A stretch of DNA of 64,000 nt, from NCBI RefSeq assembly GCF_030019515.1, contig NZ_JASEEQ010000003.1, positions 1-64,000 of the forward strand, in the 5' to 3' direction. The stretch's first letter is position 1, and every line of letters starts with the position of its first letter. Positions 37,501-46,131 of the stretch are shown here, piece after piece. The stretch is from Nocardioides sp. (GTDB lineage: Bacteria > Actinomycetota > Actinomycetes > Propionibacteriales > Nocardioidaceae). The position numbers and the translations under genes were made by a program. Below the pieces are notes generated by a model that saw only the letters and a program-made list of their open reading frames with translations, searched no databases and was not told the DNA's origin.

Positions 37501-38172
37501 GTCGGCGACCGAGAACGACCGGATCTCCTCGACGTCGTCGCCCCAGAGCTCCACCCGCAGCGGGTGCTCCTCGGTCGGCGGGAACACGTCGACGATGCCG
37601 CCGCGGACGGCGAACTCGCCGCGCTTCTCGACCAGGTCGACGCGCGAGTACGCCGCGGCCGAGAGCCGGCGTACGACGTCGTCGAGAGGGGCGGTGTCAC
37701 CCGGCGCCAGCTCGACGGGCTCGAGGTCGCCGAGGCCCTTCACCTGGGGCTGGAGCACCGAGCGCACCGGCGCCACGACGACGTCCAGCGGCCCGTTGGG
37801 CGTGCCGGTCGTCGAGTCCGTCGACTCCCCCGGGTGGCGCAGGCGGCGCAGCACCGCGAGCCGGCGACCCACCGTGTCGCTGCGCGGGCTCAGTCGCTCG
37901 TGCGGCAGCGTCTCCCAGCTCGGGTAGTAGGCGACCCGCGCCGGGTCGAGCAGGTCGCCGAGCGCCTCCACGAGGTCCTCGGCCTCGCGCGCCGTCGCGG
38001 TCACCGCGAGCACGGAGCGGCCCGCACGGACCAGGCCGGCGACCACGAACGGGCGCAGCGCCTCGGGACCGGTCAGGTCCAGAGCGGGCACCCCGCCCCC
38101 GTGCGCGTCGGCCATCGCGTCGGTGAGGATCGGGTCGGCGATGACAGCATCGGCGAGGCCGGAGAGGTGCAC
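34567..38172 (-). CDS. mfd: transcription-repair coupling factor
   Basis: A 1201-residue SF2 translocase that removes RNA polymerase stalled at DNA lesions and recruits UvrA. It has an N-terminal UvrB-like region, an RNA-polymerase-interacting (CarD-like) domain near VVHEQHGVGRFVEM, Walker A GDVGYGKTE, Walker B as VVDEEQRFGV, helicase motifs through GRVGRSRERAYAYF, and a C-terminal TRCF domain. I chose the GTG at 38172 (VHLSGLADAVI) since it matches the usual Mfd N-terminus and has AAAGG upstream. Confidence 0.97.
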   Translation of the reverse strand: MHLSGLADAVIADPILTDAMADAHGGGVPALDLTGPEALRPFVVAGLVRAGRSVLAVTATAREAEDLVEALGDLLDPARVAYYPSWETLPHERLSPRSDTVGRRLAVLRRLRHPGESTDSTTGTPNGPLDVVVAPVRSVLQPQVKGLGDLEPVELAPGDTAPLDDVVRRLSAAAYSRVDLVEKRGEFAVRGGIVDVFPPTEEHPLRVELWGDDVEEIRSFSVADQRTLEKADRLWAPPCRELLLTDEVRARAAELGREHPQLLELTDKIAAGIAVEGMESLAPVLVDEMELLVDLMPENTHVLVLDPERARSRAHDLVATSEEFLGASWAAAAGGGTAPIDLGAASYRTIADVREHSLQQHKPWWTVSPFGIEVEGGLAVDADVIAGAVPSRTLPVRPVDAYRGEIDRAIGDIERWRQDGYRVVVLHAGHGPAERMREVLAEHDVAARVVEDLQEAADLTRDVVTITCGAIDHGFVDEANRLVLLTGEDLSGQKASTRDMRRMPARRKRQIDPLELGAGDYVVHEQHGVGRFVEMKQREVGGAVREYLVLEYGASKRGGPPDRLYVPADALDQVTRYVGGEQPSLDRLGGGDWTKRKNRARKAVREIAAELIKLYAARQATKGYAFGPDSPWQRELEDAFPFQETPDQLSTVDEVKGDMMRTVPMDRLVCGDVGYGKTEIAVRAAFKAVQDGKQVAVLVPTTLLVTQHLSTFAERMSGFPVILKALSRFQTDAEAREVIAAMADGSVDIVVGTHRLLNPDIRFKDLGLIVVDEEQRFGVEHKEQMKRLRTSVDVLSMSATPIPRTLEMAITGIREMSTITTPPEERHPVLTYVGAYEDRQIVAAVRRELLREGQVFYIHNRVSSIEKAAARIKELVPEARVATAHGQMGEHQLEQVMLDFWEKRFDVLVCTTIVESGLDVSNANTMIIERADTLGLSQLHQLRGRVGRSRERAYAYFLYPPEKPLTETAHERLATLAQHSDLGGGMAIAMKDLEIRGAGNLLGGEQSGHIADVGFDLYVRLVGEAVNEFKGEAEAELNEVRIELPVDAHLPHDYIPSERLRLEMYKRLAEVRSDEDVDLVNEELLDRYGEPPQEVASLLIVARFRARARRAGVGEVTIAGRNVRFAPVDLPESRVVRLNRLYPKSIVKAPVSTILVPRPQTAVVGGRPITGIALLEWARQVIDAVIDPDGIDPANAPQESK

Positions 38173-38302
38173 GGGGGGCCTTTCGCAACGGGTGGGGACG
38201 GTACGGGGACAGCACGAGAGCCCCCGGTCAACCAGCTGACAGGGGGTGGGCCCCGATTCTACGGCGCCCCTCCGACTGCGATCGCTCCCGCCCGCACGCC
38301 GA

Positions 38303-38359
38303 CGCACCTGACGTATCTGCCCCGGATCGGGCGGATCGACGACAGATGGGTCAGGTGCG
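38303..38359. repeat. REP-like palindromic element, copy 2
   Basis: Arms CGCACCTGAC and GTCAGGTGCG flank a 37-base spacer that itself adds the inner pairing ATCTG/CAGAT. It is homologous to the element at 33164-33226. It lies between the VOC gene end and the mfd start, so it could separate these two transcripts. Confidence 0.75.
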
Positions 38360-38373
38360 CGGGGGCGTCCTGG

Positions 38374-38766
38374 TCAGGTCGCGAGCTCGGCCTCGGAGCG
38401 CAGCATGCAGAACTCGTTGCCCTCGGGGTCGGCGAGGACGGCCCAACCGGTGCCGGGTCCGTACTTGCCACGCAGGTCGGCGACGAGGGTGGCGCCGTGC
38501 GCAAGCACGGTCTCGACCTCCTCGTCGCGGGTCGCGGCGCGCGGTCGCAGGTCGAGGTGCAGGCGGTTCTTGACCACCTTGTCGTCGGGGACCTCGATGA
38601 ACAGCAGCCGGTGGCCGGTCTCGGGGTCGTGGATCAGGCACTCCTCGTGCCCCGGCAGGTTCGGGTCGCCGTCGAGGTCGACGTACCCGAGCACGGGCTT
38701 CCACCACTCCGAGAGCTCGTAGGCGTTGCGGCAGTCGATCGTGGTGTGCGCGACGAAGGCGGTCAT
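38374..38766 (-). CDS. VOC/glyoxalase-like domain protein
   Basis: A 130-residue single vicinal-oxygen-chelate domain protein: TTIDCRNAYELSEWWKPVLG at the start, RLHLDLRP in the middle, and VLADPEGNEFCML near the end. Candidate metal ligands are the His in HLDL and the Glu in EGNEF. Function could be antibiotic or toxin binding, isomerase or dioxygenase; it cannot be narrowed. The ATG follows GAGAGT by six bases, a -10-like element with leaderless spacing. Confidence 0.83.
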   Translation of the reverse strand: MTAFVAHTTIDCRNAYELSEWWKPVLGYVDLDGDPNLPGHEECLIHDPETGHRLLFIEVPDDKVVKNRLHLDLRPRAATRDEEVETVLAHGATLVADLRGKYGPGTGWAVLADPEGNEFCMLRSEAELAT

Positions 38767-38820
38767 GCCCTCACTCTCACGCCACCCGGCGGCCGGGCTC
38801 AACCGGATTGTCGGGCCGGC

Positions 38821-39600
38821 TCACTCGTAGCCGTGCTCCTTGACGAACGCGACGATCCGCTCGGCGAGCTCGGGGCGGCACACGATCAGGTCCGGGAGGT
38901 AGACGTCCTCCTGGTTGTAGAGCAGCGGGGTCCCGTCGATGCGCGAGGTGAACAGGCCGGCGGCGCGGGCGACGGCGACGGGGGCGGCGGAGTCCCACTC
39001 GTACTGGCCACCGGCGTGCACGTACGCGTCGGTGAGGTCGCGCGCCACCGAGATCACCTTCACCCCCGCCGAGCCCATCGCGACCAGCTCGGCGCCGAGG
39101 TCCTCGGCGAGCGCGTGCACGAACGCCGGCGGCCGGCTGCGCGAGACCGCGATCCGCGGCCGCGGCGCGGAGCTCGGGTGTACGACGGGGGGCGCACCGG
39201 TGTGGAACGTCTCCCCGAGCGCCGGCTGGGCCACCGCGCCGGCCACCAGGTCGCCGCTGGCCCACAGGGCGACGTGCACGGCCCAGTCGTCGCGCGGGAC
39301 CTCGGAGAACTCGCGGGTGCCGTCGAGGGGGTCGACGATCCACACCCGGTCGCTCGACAGGCGGACCTTGTCGTCCTTGCCCTCCTCGGACAGCACCGCG
39401 TCACCGGGGCGGTGCTCGGCGAGCAGCGCCATCAGCAGCTCGTGGGCCGCGCGGTCCCCGGCGTCCTTGAGCTCGCGCCCCTCCAGGCCTTCCTGCCGGA
39501 CCTCGAGGAGCCGTTCGCCGGCGACGGTGGCCAGCCAGGCGGCGAGCGCGTGGTCGTCGGTGGTGGCGGCGTCGGGCGGCGTACCGGGGTCGAAGCTCAT
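38821..39600 (-). CDS. cysQ: 3'(2'),5'-bisphosphate nucleotidase/inositol monophosphatase family (CysQ-like)
   Basis: A 259-residue lithium-sensitive phosphatase-fold enzyme. The metal motifs are SEEGKDD, then DPLDGTREFSE, and later the C-terminal YEWDSAAPVAVARAAG. The sequence class matches CysQ, which hydrolyses 3'-phosphoadenosine 5'-phosphate from sulfate assimilation; inositol phosphatase activity is also possible. The ATG is fixed by TAGGGT seven bases upstream. A sulfotransferase gene lies elsewhere in the window (51661-52644) and would produce the CysQ substrate. Confidence 0.85.
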   Translation of the reverse strand: MSFDPGTPPDAATTDDHALAAWLATVAGERLLEVRQEGLEGRELKDAGDRAAHELLMALLAEHRPGDAVLSEEGKDDKVRLSSDRVWIVDPLDGTREFSEVPRDDWAVHVALWASGDLVAGAVAQPALGETFHTGAPPVVHPSSAPRPRIAVSRSRPPAFVHALAEDLGAELVAMGSAGVKVISVARDLTDAYVHAGGQYEWDSAAPVAVARAAGLFTSRIDGTPLLYNQEDVYLPDLIVCRPELAERIVAFVKEHGYE

Positions 39601-39607
39601 GCGGGGA

Positions 39608-39613
39608 ACCCTA
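39608..39613 (-). promoter_or_regulatory. -10 element of a leaderless promoter (cysQ)
   Basis: TAGGGT on the minus strand, seven bases before the ATG at 39600, inside the short gap after pth. Confidence 0.6.
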
Positions 39614-39617
39614 TCGA

Positions 39618-40217
39618 TCAGGAGTTGAAGCGCTGCTGGGTGCGCTCGAGGCCCTCGGTGACCAGCGACTCCACGGCGTCTGCGGCCCGGTCCACCTGGA
39701 ACGGCAGGATCTTGCGCTCGGCCGTGGAGTAGTTGGACAGCACGAAGTCGGCCGGGTCCTGGCGGCCCGGGGGGCGGCCGATGCCGACCCGCACCCGGTA
39801 GAAGTCGCCGGTGCCGAGGGAGCCGCGCATCGAGCGCAGCCCGTTGTGGCCGTTGTCGCCGCCACCGAGCTTGACCCGCATCGTGTCGAACGCGATGTCG
39901 AGCTCGTCGTGGACGGCGACGATCCGCTCCGGCGGGACCTTGTAGAAACCCGCGAGCTGCTTGACCGGGCCGCCGGTCTCGTTCATGTAGCACCGGGCCC
40001 GCATCAGCACGACCCGCGGCCCTTCCTGCCCGGGCAGGCCGAGGCGGCCCTCGACCACGTCCGCCCGGCCGGACTTGTGGGCGCGGAACGGCGCGCCGAG
40101 CCGCGAGGCGAGCTCGTCGGCGACGAGGTAGCCCACGTTGTGACGGTGCCCGGCGTAGGTCGGGCCGGGATTGCCCAGCCCGACCACCAGCCACACGGGT
40201 GCAGCGGAGTCGGCCAC
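39618..40217 (-). CDS. pth: peptidyl-tRNA hydrolase
   Basis: A 199-residue enzyme that recycles peptidyl-tRNA. It has the family start [20 protein letters not shown] with catalytic H26, and the motifs [23 protein letters not shown] and [15 protein letters not shown]. The GTG at 40217 gives the normal length. Another in-frame GTG at 40271 overlaps the rplY stop and would add an 18-residue basic extension; I consider it less likely. It is downstream of rplY in the usual order. Confidence 0.95.
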   Translation of the reverse strand: MADSAAPVWLVVGLGNPGPTYAGHRHNVGYLVADELASRLGAPFRAHKSGRADVVEGRLGLPGQEGPRVVLMRARCYMNETGGPVKQLAGFYKVPPERIVAVHDELDIAFDTMRVKLGGGDNGHNGLRSMRGSLGTGDFYRVRVGIGRPPGRQDPADFVLSNYSTAERKILPFQVDRAADAVESLVTEGLERTQQRFNS

Positions 40218-40267
40218 GCGATCCCGGCCCTTCCTACGAACCGACCTTCGGAACAGGTGACGGAGGG

Positions 40268-40939
40268 TCACTCCTCGGTCGCGGCCTCGGTGCTCTCGGT
40301 CTCCTCGGCGCCGACCTCGTCGACGTCCTTGTCCGTCTCGTCGCGCTCGATGCCGGCCTCGGCCTCGGCCTCGCCCAGCTCGGCCTCGAGGGCCTCGGCG
40401 GACTGCTGCTGGGTGACGTTGACGATCAGGGTCTCCGGGTCGAGCAGCAGTGTACTGCCCGAGGGGAGGGTGAGGTCGGAGGCGTGGATCTGGGTGCCGG
40501 CCTCGGCGCCCTCGATGTTCACCTTGATGTGCTCGGGGATGTGCGTGGCCTCGGCCTCGAGCTGGATCGTCGAGGTCTCGGTGACGACCAGGGTCTCGCG
40601 GGCGGCGTCGCCGACCAGGTGCACCGGCACCTCGACGGTGACCTTCTCACCGCGCTTCACCGCGACGAAGTCGATGTGCTCGAGGTGTCGCTTGATCGGG
40701 TCGATCTGGACCTGCTTGGTCAGCGCCAGCTGGGTCTTGCCGTCGATCTCGAGGTCGAGCAGGGCGTTCGCGCCGCCGTGCTTGAGGGCCATCATCGTCT
40801 CGTGGCCCGGCAGGGTCAGGTGGATCGGGTCGTTCCCGTGGCCGTACACGACGGCCGGGACCTTGTCGGCGCGACGGATCCGGCGGGCGGCGCCCTTGCC
40901 GAACTCGGTGCGGACCTCGGCCTTGATCTTCTCGGACAT
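40268..40939 (-). CDS. rplY: 50S ribosomal protein L25 (Ctc type)
   Basis: A 223-residue protein. The N-terminal 5S rRNA-binding domain runs to about residue 95 ([17 protein letters not shown] early on), followed by the beta-barrel domain of the general-stress Ctc type. The tail from about residue 190 is highly acidic (many Glu). It is the long form of the family. GGAGAG precedes the ATG. In the conserved order it would follow prs, but here the aminopeptidase gene intervenes on the other strand. Confidence 0.96.
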   Translation of the reverse strand: MSEKIKAEVRTEFGKGAARRIRRADKVPAVVYGHGNDPIHLTLPGHETMMALKHGGANALLDLEIDGKTQLALTKQVQIDPIKRHLEHIDFVAVKRGEKVTVEVPVHLVGDAARETLVVTETSTIQLEAEATHIPEHIKVNIEGAEAGTQIHASDLTLPSGSTLLLDPETLIVNVTQQQSAEALEAELGEAEAEAGIERDETDKDVDEVGAEETESTEAATEE

Positions 40940-41158
40940 GGTGAGCTCTCTCCTCGGTGGCGCTGGCGGTGCTGCCGGCTGGGTCGTGCTGCTTCGTGGT
41001 CTCGGGGCCTCGGCACGGCGCTCGGTGTCGGCGCAGATCGTGCAGGCGCATCCGGAGGGATCCACCAGCCCTGTCGATCACGGAACGCCCGTCCGGGTGC
41101 TCCCTCGCCGAGGCAACCCGAGAAGTCTAGCGGCGGTGGCCCCCCAGAGCGAAAACCG

Positions 41159-41164
41159 TAAGGT
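41159..41164 (+). promoter_or_regulatory. -10 element of a leaderless promoter (aminopeptidase)
   Basis: TAAGGT, then seven bases, then the GTG at 41172; there is no ribosome binding site. Confidence 0.65.
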
Positions 41165-41171
41165 CGATCCC

Positions 41172-43595
41172 GTGGCCCTCACCCTCCGCGAGGCGCGCGA
41201 GCGCGCCGCCGCCGTCAGCGACGTCTCCTACGCGATCGCGCTCGACCTGACCGATCCCGGGTCGGGGACCTTCGGCTGCCGCACCAGCATCCGGTTCACC
41301 GCGTCGGGCCCCGAGACCTTCCTCGAGCTGGCCACGGCCAGCGACCTCCACGTCACGGTGGACGGCGCACCGACGGAGCCGGCGTACGACGGCCGCCGGC
41401 TGTGGCTCTCCGGCCTCGGCGGCCCGCACGAGGTGGTGGTGGCGGCCCGGCTCCCCTACGTCACCGACGGCGACGGCATGCACCGGACGGTGGACCCGGC
41501 GGACGGCGAGACCTACGTCGGCGCCTACCTCGGCATGGACATCGCCCAGAAGGTCTTCTGCTGCTTCGACCAGAACGACCTCAAGGCGCCGATCGCGCTG
41601 AGCGTGCGCGCCGACCCGGCCTGGACCGTGCTCGCCAACGGCCGCACGCTGAGTCCTCCACCCGGGGCCGATGCCGACGGTTCCTGGGCATTCGCCCCGA
41701 CGCCGCCCGTCCCGCCGGCGCTGTTCGTGGTCGCCGCCGGGCCCTGGGTCTCCCGCCGCTGGGAGCACGCCGGCCTGCCGTTCGGATGGCACGCCCGCGC
41801 CTCGCTCGCGGACGAGCTCGACCGCGACCTGTCAGAGCTGCGCGCGATCACCGAGGGCTGCTTCGACCACTACGCGGAGATCTTCGAGGAGCCCTACCCG
41901 TTCGACTCCTTCGACCAGGTCTTCGTCCCCGGCCTCAACTGGGGCGCCCAGGAGATGCCCGGGTGCGTGACCTACCGCGACGAGTACCTGCCCCGGGGCG
42001 CGGTGCCGGAGGACCTGCGGCTGTTCCGGGCCGCGGTGATCGCGCACGAGATGTCGCACATGTGGTTCGGCGACCTGGTGACGATGACCTGGTGGGAGGA
42101 CACCTGGCTCCAGGAGTCCTTCGCGGACTACATGGGCTACCGGGTGGCCGCCGACGGCGCCGGCTTCGACGGCGCCCTGCTCGGCCACGAGGCGGTGCGC
42201 AAGCCGGCGGCGTACGACGCCGACCGGCGCCGCTCGACCCACCCCGTGGCTCCGGACGCGGAGGACGTGCCGGACGTCGACGCCGCCGCGACGATCTTCG
42301 ACTCGATCTCCTACGCCAAGGGCAACTCCGTGCTGCGCCAGCTGGTCACCTGGCTGGGCGACGAGACGTTCCTGCGCGGGGTGAACACCTACCTGACCCG
42401 GCACCGGTTCACGAACGCCACCCTCGACGACTTCGTGACCGCCCTCGACGAGGCCTCCGACCGCGACGTGCGGGACTGGGTGCGGCTGTGGCTGCGCAGC
42501 ACCGGGTTCGACACGCTGCGCGTCGAGCACGTCGGCCCCGACGGCGCGGTCCCCGCCGTGCGCCGCCTCGGCGTCCGGCCGCACCGGATCCGGGTCACGG
42601 CGTACGACGACTCCTGGACCGAGGTCGGCAGCGAGCTCGTGGACGTCGGCGACGAGCCGGTGCTGCTGCCGAGGTTCGCGGGCCGGGTCGTGGTGCCGAA
42701 CAGCCACGGCGAGACGTTCGCGCGGATCGTGCTCGACCGCCGGTCCCGGGACAAGCTGACGAGCGGCCTGTGCCGGATCGACGACGACCTGGTCCGGGCG
42801 GTGCTGTGGACGATGCTCTTCGACGAGGTCCAGGCGCGGGCCGTGCCCGCGTCCGAGTTCGTCGACCTGGTCCAGCAGCACCTGGCCGGGGAGCGCAGCG
42901 CGGTGCTGGTCAGCGCCGTGCTGTCCCGCACCCTGGATCGGGTGCTGCCGCTGCGCACCCCGGCGGACGCGGCCGCTGCCGCCCACGACGCCCTCGCCAG
43001 CGCGTGCGAGACCGGGCTGCTGCACGCACGGACGCCCGCCCTGGCGCTGGCCTTCGCGTCCGGGTTCGCGGCGACCTCCCGCGAGGCCGCGACGCTGCGC
43101 GGCTGGCTCGAGGCCGGTGCGGTCGGCGACCTGCCGGTCCCGCCCACCCTGCGGTGGCGGGCGGTGCGCCGGCTGGCCGAGACCGGTGCGGTCGACGCCG
43201 CGTTCGTCGAGGAGCAGCGCCGGCGCGAGCCCGGCCTGGAGGCGGAGCACGGCGCGGCCGCGGCGCTCGCGGCCCGGCCCACCGTCGAGGCGAAGGACGA
43301 GGCGTGGGCCGCGGCCGCCGACCCAGGCGTGGACAACCGTCGGTTCGGGGCGCTCCTCACCGGGCTCTGGTCGACCGAGCAGGCCGGCCTGCTGGCGCCG
43401 TACGTCGACCGCTACCTGCGCGAGGCGCCCAGCTGGGCCCGCCGCGGCCAGGCCTTCGCGCAGGTGGTCGGCCGGCACCGTCCGGCCCTGGCCCTGGACG
43501 CGGTCCAGGTCAGCGCCCTGGATCGGGCGCTCGCCGGTGACCTGCCGACCGTGCTGCGCCGGCAGTGGGCGGACTGGCGCGACGACCTCGGGTAG
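41172..43595 (+). CDS. pepN: M1 family aminopeptidase (PepN-like) with variant exopeptidase motif
   Basis: An 807-residue cytosolic zinc aminopeptidase. The zinc site is complete: H292-E293-x2-H296 (HEMSHMWFGD) and E315 eighteen residues on (WLQESFADY, where the family usually has NESFA). The usual GAMEN substrate-binding motif before it reads GAQEM (residues 258-262, NWGAQEMPG), keeping the essential glutamate but not the Asn. The C-terminal ERAP1-like helical domain is present. The start is set by the leaderless promoter. It is inserted between prs and rplY on the opposite strand to its neighbours. Confidence 0.9.
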   Translation: MALTLREARERAAAVSDVSYAIALDLTDPGSGTFGCRTSIRFTASGPETFLELATASDLHVTVDGAPTEPAYDGRRLWLSGLGGPHEVVVAARLPYVTDGDGMHRTVDPADGETYVGAYLGMDIAQKVFCCFDQNDLKAPIALSVRADPAWTVLANGRTLSPPPGADADGSWAFAPTPPVPPALFVVAAGPWVSRRWEHAGLPFGWHARASLADELDRDLSELRAITEGCFDHYAEIFEEPYPFDSFDQVFVPGLNWGAQEMPGCVTYRDEYLPRGAVPEDLRLFRAAVIAHEMSHMWFGDLVTMTWWEDTWLQESFADYMGYRVAADGAGFDGALLGHEAVRKPAAYDADRRRSTHPVAPDAEDVPDVDAAATIFDSISYAKGNSVLRQLVTWLGDETFLRGVNTYLTRHRFTNATLDDFVTALDEASDRDVRDWVRLWLRSTGFDTLRVEHVGPDGAVPAVRRLGVRPHRIRVTAYDDSWTEVGSELVDVGDEPVLLPRFAGRVVVPNSHGETFARIVLDRRSRDKLTSGLCRIDDDLVRAVLWTMLFDEVQARAVPASEFVDLVQQHLAGERSAVLVSAVLSRTLDRVLPLRTPADAAAAAHDALASACETGLLHARTPALALAFASGFAATSREAATLRGWLEAGAVGDLPVPPTLRWRAVRRLAETGAVDAAFVEEQRRREPGLEAEHGAAAALAARPTVEAKDEAWAAAADPGVDNRRFGALLTGLWSTEQAGLLAPYVDRYLREAPSWARRGQAFAQVVGRHRPALALDAVQVSALDRALAGDLPTVLRRQWADWRDDLG

Positions 43596-43632
43596 CGGTC
43601 GGGGCCTGGACTCAGCCTGGAGACGCCGCCGG

Positions 43633-44604
43633 CTACTCGAACATCGAGGTCACGGAGCCGTCCTCGAAGACCTCGCGGATCGCACGTGAGACCAGCGGTG
43701 CGATCGAGAGCGTGGTGAGCTTGTCGAACTCGCACCCGGGCGCGAGCGGCAGCGTGTTCGTGACCACGACCTCGACGGCCGGGCAGTTCTTGAGGCGGTC
43801 GACGGCGGGGTCGGAGAGGATCGCGTGGGTGGCGGCGATGATCACGCCCGCGGCGCCGTCGGCCATCAGCGCCTCGGCCGCCTTCACGATGGTGCCGCCG
43901 GTGTCGATCATGTCGTCGACCAGCACGCACATCCGCCCCCGCACGTCACCGACGACCCGGTTGGCGACGACCTCGTTGGGCCGGTCGGTGCGCCGACTCT
44001 TGTGGATGAACACCAGCGGCGCACCACCGAGACGAGCGGACCAGCGCTCGGCGACCTTGATCCGGCCGGCGTCCGGCGAGACCACCGCGAGCGGCAGGTG
44101 GCCGTACTTGTCACGGACGTGGTCGGCGAGGATCGGCAGCGCCATCAGGTGGTCGACCGGGCCGTCGAAGAAGCCCTGGATCTGGTCAGCGTGCAGGTCG
44201 ACGGTGATCAGCCGGTTGGCGCCGGCGGTCTTGAACAGGTCGGCCATCAGCCGCGCCGAGATCGGCTCGCGGCCCCGGTGCTTCTTGTCCTGGCGGGCGT
44301 AGCCGTAGAACGGCATCACCACGGTGATCCGCTTCGCCGAGGCGCGCTTGAGCGCGTCGACCATGATCAGGTGCTCCATGATCCACTCGTTGATCGGAGC
44401 GGTGTGGCTCTGGAGCACGAACGCGTCGCAGCCGCGCACGGACTCCTCGTAGCGCACGTAGATCTCGGAGTTCGCGAACTCGTACGCCGACTGGGGCACC
44501 AGCGGGGTGCCCAGCAGGGTCGCGACCTCCTCCGCGAGGACGGGGTGGGCCCGGCCGCTGAAGACCATGAGGTTCTTCTCGGTGGTCCTCTTCATTCCGG
44601 TCAC
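43633..44604 (-). CDS. prs: ribose-phosphate diphosphokinase
   Basis: A 323-residue enzyme making PRPP from ribose-5-phosphate and ATP, for purine, pyrimidine, histidine, tryptophan and NAD synthesis. Motifs are MVFSGRAHPVLAEEV, VVMPFYGYARQDKKHRGREP (flexible ATP loop) and the PRPP-binding VLVDDMIDTGGTIV. The GTG has GAGGAG nine bases upstream. It follows glmU by 35 bases on the same strand, an actinobacterial arrangement. Confidence 0.97.
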   Translation of the reverse strand: MTGMKRTTEKNLMVFSGRAHPVLAEEVATLLGTPLVPQSAYEFANSEIYVRYEESVRGCDAFVLQSHTAPINEWIMEHLIMVDALKRASAKRITVVMPFYGYARQDKKHRGREPISARLMADLFKTAGANRLITVDLHADQIQGFFDGPVDHLMALPILADHVRDKYGHLPLAVVSPDAGRIKVAERWSARLGGAPLVFIHKSRRTDRPNEVVANRVVGDVRGRMCVLVDDMIDTGGTIVKAAEALMADGAAGVIIAATHAILSDPAVDRLKNCPAVEVVVTNTLPLAPGCEFDKLTTLSIAPLVSRAIREVFEDGSVTSMFE

Positions 44605-44639
44605 GGTGTGCTGCTCCTCGGTCGCCGGAGGGGGGATGG

Positions 44640-46130
44640 TCAGGATTCTGCCACGTCCTGGTCACCGTCCCGACCCGCGTCCAGGGCTCCCCCCGCGGCT
44701 TGCTCCGCTGCCTGCTGGGCGGCCTGCGCCTGCGCGGTCCCGGCCCGCTTGGCCGCGGTCCAGCCCTCGATGTTGCGCTGGGGGCCGCTCGACACGGCGA
44801 GGGCGCCCGGCGGGACGTCATGGCGTACGACGGTGCCGGCGCCGGTGGCCGCGCCGTCGCCGATCTCGATGGGCGCGACGAAGGTGTTGTTGGAGGCGGT
44901 GCGGGCGTGCCGGCCGACCTTGGTGCGGTGCTTCGCGACCCCGTCGTAGTTCGCGAAGATCGTGCCGGCACCGATGTTGGTGCCCTCGCCGATCTCCGCA
45001 TCGCCGACGTAGGACAGGTGCGGCACCTTCGCGCCGTCGCCGATCGTGGCGTTCTTGGTCTCGACGAACGCCCCGATCTTGCCGCCCGCGCCCAGGTTGG
45101 TGCCCGGGCGCAGGTAGGAGAACGGGCCCACGGTGGCCTCGCCGCCGATCACCGCCAGCTCGCCGTGGGTGCGCACCACCCGGGCGCCCGCCCCGACCTC
45201 GCAGTCCTTGAGCGTGGTGTCCGGGCCGATCACGGCGTCCTCGCCGACGACGGTGGCGCCCAGCAGCTGGGTGCCCGGGAGGATGGTGACGTCCGGGCCG
45301 AGCGTGACGTCCGCGTCGATCCAGGTGGTCGCCGGGTCCATCACGGTGACGCCCTCGTGCATCCACCGGGTCACGATCCGCCGGTTCAGCTCCGCGCCCA
45401 TCCGGGCGAGCTGGGCGCGGTCGTTGACCCCCTCGGTCTGCCGGACGTCGTCGATGGTGTGAGCCCCGACCGTGAGGCCGTCCTCGCGGGCGATGCCGAT
45501 CAGGTCGGTGAGGTAGTACTCGCCCTTGGCGTTGTCGTTGCCGATCCGGGGCAGGGCGCCGAGCAGGAACTCCGCGTCGAAGGCCAGGATCCCCGAGTTG
45601 ATCTCGCACACCTCGCGCTGCGCAGGGGTCGCGTCCTTCTCCTCGACGATCGCCTCGACGTCGCCCTCGTCGTTGCGCAGCACCCGGCCGTAGCCGAACG
45701 GGTTGTCCACCACGCCGCTCAGCACGCTCACGGCCCGCTGCGCGGCCTCGTGCTCGGCCGCGAACGCCCGCAGCGAGCGGCCCTCCAGCAGCGGGGTGTC
45801 GCCGTACGCCACCACCACGGTGCCGGTCGCCTCGCCGATCGCCGCCATCGCGACCCGGACCGCGTGCCCGGTGCCGAGCTGCTCCTCCTGGACCGCCAGC
45901 ACCACGTCGGGGTCGAGCGAGCGGATGTGCTCGGAGACCTGCTCGCGCTGGTGGCCCACCACCGCGACGATCCGGTCCGGCTCCATCGCCCGCGCCGCCG
46001 TCAGCACGTGGCCGATCATGGTGCGACCCGCGATCGGGTGCAGCACCTTCATCGTCTTGGACTTCATGCGGGTGCCACCGCCGGCGGCCAGCACGATGAC
46101 CGTCAACCCTGTCGGCTGTTCTGCGCTCAC
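44640..46130 (-). CDS. glmU: bifunctional UDP-GlcNAc pyrophosphorylase / glucosamine-1-phosphate acetyltransferase
   Basis: A 496-residue enzyme catalysing the last two steps to UDP-GlcNAc. The N-terminal nucleotidyltransferase domain has VIVLAAGGGTRMKS (residues about 11-24). The C-terminal left-handed beta-helix (about 255-450) has hexapeptide repeats and the acetyltransferase site around NATIGDGAKVPHLSYVGDAE. An Ala/Gln-rich tail ends the protein. The GTG start is only one base from the 3' end of tRNA-Gln, so the gene is probably transcribed with the tRNA. Confidence 0.96.
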   Translation of the reverse strand: MSAEQPTGLTVIVLAAGGGTRMKSKTMKVLHPIAGRTMIGHVLTAARAMEPDRIVAVVGHQREQVSEHIRSLDPDVVLAVQEEQLGTGHAVRVAMAAIGEATGTVVVAYGDTPLLEGRSLRAFAAEHEAAQRAVSVLSGVVDNPFGYGRVLRNDEGDVEAIVEEKDATPAQREVCEINSGILAFDAEFLLGALPRIGNDNAKGEYYLTDLIGIAREDGLTVGAHTIDDVRQTEGVNDRAQLARMGAELNRRIVTRWMHEGVTVMDPATTWIDADVTLGPDVTILPGTQLLGATVVGEDAVIGPDTTLKDCEVGAGARVVRTHGELAVIGGEATVGPFSYLRPGTNLGAGGKIGAFVETKNATIGDGAKVPHLSYVGDAEIGEGTNIGAGTIFANYDGVAKHRTKVGRHARTASNNTFVAPIEIGDGAATGAGTVVRHDVPPGALAVSSGPQRNIEGWTAAKRAGTAQAQAAQQAAEQAAGGALDAGRDGDQDVAES

Positions 46131-46131
46131 G

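Noticed and set aside
34633..39732. A very long plus-strand open frame opposite mfd
   Set aside because: It is the antisense of mfd and cysQ; high G+C leaves long antisense frames open. Its composition is His/Val/Asp/Arg-rich without any family motif.
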